DNA of 64,000 nucleotides, taken from positions 42,362-106,361 of the forward strand of contig DASUTB010000037.1 of the NCBI GenBank assembly GCA_036374835.1, written 5' to 3'. This document shows, in pieces, positions 60,939-64,000 of the stretch; the stretch's first letter is position 1; every line of letters starts with the position of its first letter. The translations under genes and the position numbers were made by a program. The notes under the pieces were generated by a model. The model was not told the origin of the DNA. It worked only from the letters and a program-made list of their open reading frames with translations, and made no database searches. Source of the DNA: DASUTB01 sp036374835. GTDB lineage: Bacteria; Actinomycetota; Actinomycetes; Jiangellales; Jiangellaceae.

Positions 60939-63629
60939 GTGCACAAGTACGTCTACGAGTTCGAAGAAGGAAGTAAGAACGACGCAGATCTGCTCGGCGG
61001 CAAAGGCGCGAATCTTGCCGAGATGACCCGGATGGGGCTGCCCGTCCCTCCGGGATTCACCATCACCACCGAAGCATGTCGGTACTACCTGGAGCACGGG
61101 CGCGAACCCGAGGACCTGGACGTCCAGGTGCGCAAGCACCTCGGTGCGCTACAGGAGAAGATGGGCAAGCGGCTCGGTGACCCGGAGGATCCGCTGCTGG
61201 TCTCCGTGCGGTCCGGTGCACCGGTCTCGATGCCCGGAATGATGGACACAGTCCTGAATGTCGGACTCACCGATGCATCCGTGCGTGGGCTCATCGCGCG
61301 GTCGAACGACGAGCGGTTCGGCTGGGACTCGTACCGGCGACTGATCCAGATGTTCGGTGTGATCGTCCTGGGGATCGACGCCGACAAGTTCGGCGACCAG
61401 CTTGCCAAGGCGATGGAGTCCGACGGCGTCCAGCACGAATCCGAACTCGACGCCGATCGGCTCAAGGGTCTCGTCGAACACTTCAAGCACGTGGTCGTGG
61501 CCGAGAGCGGGCGTGACTTCCCGCAGGACCCGCGGCAGCAGCTCGACCTGGCGGTACGTGCGGTCTTCGAGTCGTGGAACTCCGAGCGTGCTCGGGTCTA
61601 TCGCCGGCAGGAGCGCATCTCCGAAGATCTCGGCACCGCGGTGAGCGTATGCGCCATGGTGTTCGGAAACATGGGTCCGGACTCGGGAACCGGTGTGGCG
61701 TTCACCCGCGATCCCGCGACCGGTCATCAGGGCGTGTACGGCGACTACCTGGCCAACGCACAGGGCGAGGACGTCGTCGCGGGGATCCGGAACACGCTGC
61801 CGCTCGCGGAGCTCGAGCAGATCGACAAGTCTTCCTACGACGAGCTGCTTCAGATCATGACGAAGCTGGAGCGGCACTACCTTGACCTGTGCGACATCGA
61901 GTTCACGATCGAGCGCGGCAAGCTGTGGATGCTGCAGACGCGTGTGGGTAAGCGGACGGCCGCCGCCGCGTTCCGCATCGCCGGCCAGTTGCTCGACGAG
62001 AAGCTGATCGACGCCGACGAGGCGCTGCGCCGCGTCACCGGCGAGCAGTTGGCCCAGCTGATGTTCCCGCAGTTCGACCCGTCGGCCGACCGCACCGCGA
62101 TCGCGCGCGGCATGGCCGCCAGCCCGGGTGCCGCCGTCGGCAAGGTGGCGTTCGATTCCGCGCGCGCCGTGGAGTGGGCCAACGACGGCGAGCGGGTCAT
62201 CCTGGTGCGGCGCGAGACCAGCCCGGACGATTTGCGCGGCATGGCCGCCGCCACCGGTGTATTGACGTCCCGGGGCGGCAAGACGTCCCACGCGGCCGTC
62301 GTCGCACGGGGTATGGGACGCACGTGCGTCGTCGGCGTCGAAGCATTGAGGGTCGATCCGCAAGCCAAGGAGTTCACGACGTCCGATGGCGTGCGCATCG
62401 CCGAGGGCGACACGATCTCGATCGACGGCAGCACCGGCGAGGTCTTCGAGGGCGAGGTCCCGGTGGTGCCGAGCGCCGTCGTCGAGGCGCTCCATGGTGA
62501 GCGGCCGGACGATCTGGACGAGCACAAGGCCGAAGTCGTCGACGCCGTGGAACGGATCATGGCGCATGCGCAGAAGCGCCGCCGGATGGGTGTGCGCGCC
62601 AACGCCGACACCGGTGACGACGCCAAGCGGGCGCGCCTGCTCGGCGCCGAAGGGATCGGGCTCGCCCGGACCGAGCACATGTTCCTCGGCTCCCGCCGCA
62701 AGAACGTCGAGCGGCTCATCGTGGCGAACACCGATTCGACGCGCGACGCGGCACTGCGCGAACTGCTGCCGCTGCAACGCTCCGACTTCGCCGAGGTGCT
62801 CGAGGCGATGGACGGGCTGCCGGTCACGATCCGGCTACTCGACCCGCCGCTGCACGAGTTCCTTCCCGACCGCACGGAACTGGCCGTCCGCGTGGCCGTC
62901 GCCGAGGCGACCGGCGAGCCGGACAAAGAGGCCGCCACGCTGCTCAGCGAGGTCGAGCGCCTGGACGAGCGCAATCCGATGCTCGGGATGCGCGGGGTCC
63001 GGCTCGGGCTCATCGTGCCCGAACTCATCCGGCTGCAGGTCAGGGCGATCGCCGAGGCCGTCGTCGAGCTACGCGGACGCGGGCTCGACCCGCAGCCGGA
63101 GATCATGGTGCCTCTCGTCGCGGCGGTTCAGGAGCTCGAGAAGGTACGGGAGATGGCCGAGGAGACGGTGGCCGAGGTCGCGTCCGAGTCGGGTATGGAA
63201 CTCTCGTTCCCGATCGGGACGATGATCGAGCTACCGCGTGCAGCCATGACGGCCGGCCGGATCGCCGGTGCCGCCGACTTCTTCTCGTTCGGCACCAACG
63301 ACATGACCCAGACTGCGTGGGGCTTCTCCCGCGACGACGTCGAGGCGTCCTTCTTCCCGGCCTATCTGGACCTCGGCATCTTCGGTGTTTCGCCGTTCGA
63401 GACCATCGACGAGGACGGTGTCGGGCGGCTCATCTCGATCGCGGCATGGGAAGGCAAGGAGACTCGTCCCGACCTGAAGGTGGGGATCTGCGGGGAGCAC
63501 GGCGGTGATCCCGCGTCCATCCACTACTTCGAGTCGATCGTGCTCGACTACGTGTCGTGCTCGCCGTTCCGGGTTCCGGTGGCGCTGCTGGAGGCCGGCC
63601 GTGCGGTCGTCGTAGCGAAGCCCGAATAG
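60939..63629 (+). CDS. ppdK: Pyruvate, phosphate dikinase
   Basis: This 896-aa enzyme interconverts pyruvate and phosphoenolpyruvate with ATP and phosphate. It has an ATP-grasp N-terminus (LLGGKGANLAEMTRMGLPVP), the phosphohistidine segment GGKTSHAAVVARGMGRTC with His451, and a PEP-binding TIM barrel ending VGICGEHGGDP with the catalytic Cys near residue 851. Start GTG 60939 follows GGGAGGG by 8 nt. Confidence 0.96.
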   Translation: MHKYVYEFEEGSKNDADLLGGKGANLAEMTRMGLPVPPGFTITTEACRYYLEHGREPEDLDVQVRKHLGALQEKMGKRLGDPEDPLLVSVRSGAPVSMPGMMDTVLNVGLTDASVRGLIARSNDERFGWDSYRRLIQMFGVIVLGIDADKFGDQLAKAMESDGVQHESELDADRLKGLVEHFKHVVVAESGRDFPQDPRQQLDLAVRAVFESWNSERARVYRRQERISEDLGTAVSVCAMVFGNMGPDSGTGVAFTRDPATGHQGVYGDYLANAQGEDVVAGIRNTLPLAELEQIDKSSYDELLQIMTKLERHYLDLCDIEFTIERGKLWMLQTRVGKRTAAAAFRIAGQLLDEKLIDADEALRRVTGEQLAQLMFPQFDPSADRTAIARGMAASPGAAVGKVAFDSARAVEWANDGERVILVRRETSPDDLRGMAAATGVLTSRGGKTSHAAVVARGMGRTCVVGVEALRVDPQAKEFTTSDGVRIAEGDTISIDGSTGEVFEGEVPVVPSAVVEALHGERPDDLDEHKAEVVDAVERIMAHAQKRRRMGVRANADTGDDAKRARLLGAEGIGLARTEHMFLGSRRKNVERLIVANTDSTRDAALRELLPLQRSDFAEVLEAMDGLPVTIRLLDPPLHEFLPDRTELAVRVAVAEATGEPDKEAATLLSEVERLDERNPMLGMRGVRLGLIVPELIRLQVRAIAEAVVELRGRGLDPQPEIMVPLVAAVQELEKVREMAEETVAEVASESGMELSFPIGTMIELPRAAMTAGRIAGAADFFSFGTNDMTQTAWGFSRDDVEASFFPAYLDLGIFGVSPFETIDEDGVGRLISIAAWEGKETRPDLKVGICGEHGGDPASIHYFESIVLDYVSCSPFRVPVALLEAGRAVVVAKPE

Positions 63630-63644
63630 CGCGCGGATACATAC

Positions 63645-63678
63645 CCCGTATAGGTACGGGTTTCGACCAGATTTTTTA
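63645..63678 (+). terminator. Weak intrinsic terminator after ppdK
   Basis: A six-bp stem CCCGTA/TACGGG (63645-63650 with 63655-63660) lies 16 nt after the stop. A run of six T at 63673-63678 follows some way downstream, so it is imperfect. Confidence 0.45.
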
Positions 63679-63719
63679 GTGGGATACATCACAAGACGGC
63701 GACCAAATCGTTACCGTGC

Positions 63720-63840
63720 CGGTGTTTGCGCCAGGCGGAGCACTTCAGTAAAGTCCGGGACGTCTCTCACCTCGGGGGATGAACCTAAACATGTGCTGCA
63801 ACGGGTGAGCAGCCGAGGACTAAGAGGGGAACTTCGTAAA
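63720..63840 (+). promoter_or_regulatory. Possible structured 5' leader of the right-edge gene
   Basis: Stems CCTCG (63770-63774) with CGAGG (63814-63818) and GCTGC (63795-63799) with GCAGC (63809-63813) can nest just before the gene. Cell-wall protein genes in Actinobacteria often carry long leaders, including c-di-AMP switches, but I could not fit a known consensus. Confidence 0.3.
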
Positions 63841-64000
63841 ATGCTCCGTCGATTGGCGATATCGCTCGCCGCCACATCCGCGCTGGTGCTGACAGCCACC
63901 GCACCCGCCCTAGCCGACCACGGCCCCGAGCCTGATCTTGAGCTTCCGGACAACCCGACGTGCGCGGACATTCCGGACACCGACTTCGAAACGCTCGGCA
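63841..64000 (+). CDS. Secreted protein (partial, cut by right edge)
   Basis: ATG 63841 opens a frame with a signal peptide (MLRRLAISLAATSALVLTAT, cleavage near ALA-DH) followed by a Pro/Asp-rich mature start with one Cys. Fifty-three codons are in the window. The family cannot be named. Confidence 0.7.
   Translation, partial: MLRRLAISLAATSALVLTATAPALADHGPEPDLELPDNPTCADIPDTDFETLG

Overview
The window is high-GC, densely coded chromosomal DNA from an actinomycete (Actinomycetota). GTG starts, four-base ATGA/GTGA gene overlaps, a mycothiol-type DinB/maleylpyruvate isomerase protein, DUF3097, DUF6703 and DUF6186 proteins, and the order leuS-degV-comEA-comEC-holA-rpsT-lepA-hemW-DUF3097-hrcA-dnaJ-rsmE-phoH-ybeY-CNNM-era-leuA-recO-uppS-glyS-dusB-ppdK all point that way. 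The order or genus cannot be fixed from the sequence alone.

Layout. 1-4.5 kb: myo-inositol catabolism (iolC, a Cgl0159-type aldolase, iolB, and iolD cut by the left edge) facing a GntR/UTRA regulator. 4.5-6.1 kb: two small membrane proteins and exonuclease III. 6.1-9.8 kb: an aromatic-catabolism-like operon (maleylacetate reductase, DinB/maleylpyruvate isomerase-like protein, VOC protein) divergent from a LuxR regulator. 9.8-12.7 kb: an MMPL exporter and a GNAT acetyltransferase. 12.8-20.3 kb: leuS behind a leucine leader peptide and terminator, then degV, comEA and comEC. 20-24.4 kb: PadR/HAAS pair, DUF805, holA, rpsT and a solitary PemK/MazF-like toxin. 24.5-33.7 kb: lepA, an acyl-CoA synthetase, hemW, DUF3097, a CIRCE-controlled hrcA-dnaJ pair, and rsmE. 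33.7-35.4 kb: an ECF-like sigma factor with a membrane partner. 35.5-42.7 kb: HIT, phoH, ybeY, CNNM, a catalytically dead cytidine-deaminase-like protein, a PASTA penicillin-binding protein and era. 42.8-47.7 kb: trpS with a Trp-Trp-Trp leader and attenuator, leuA with its own leucine leader, recO and uppS. 47.8-53.8 kb: znuABC zinc uptake, DUF6703, YibE/F and glyS. 53.9-54.7 kb: a heliorhodopsin. 54.8-57.1 kb: a TetR-controlled ABC exporter. 57.2-59.5 kb: a surface protein and a sigma factor fused to a zinc finger and membrane segment. 59.7-64 kb: dusB, ppdK and the start of a secreted protein.

Most notable are three things. First, the heliorhodopsin carries the retinal lysine, counterion Glu and both cavity His at a constant offset from the type protein HeR-48C12. 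Second, there are three amino-acid-sensing leader peptides (leuS, trpS, leuA), and each start codon lies where a leaderless transcript would begin. Third, palindromic repeats occur only in the gaps between genes, about a dozen copies in 64 kb. They fall into four families that share a GATCACGT-type end, two of which have loops of exactly 18 nt. No tRNA, rRNA, CRISPR array, insertion sequence or prophage was seen.
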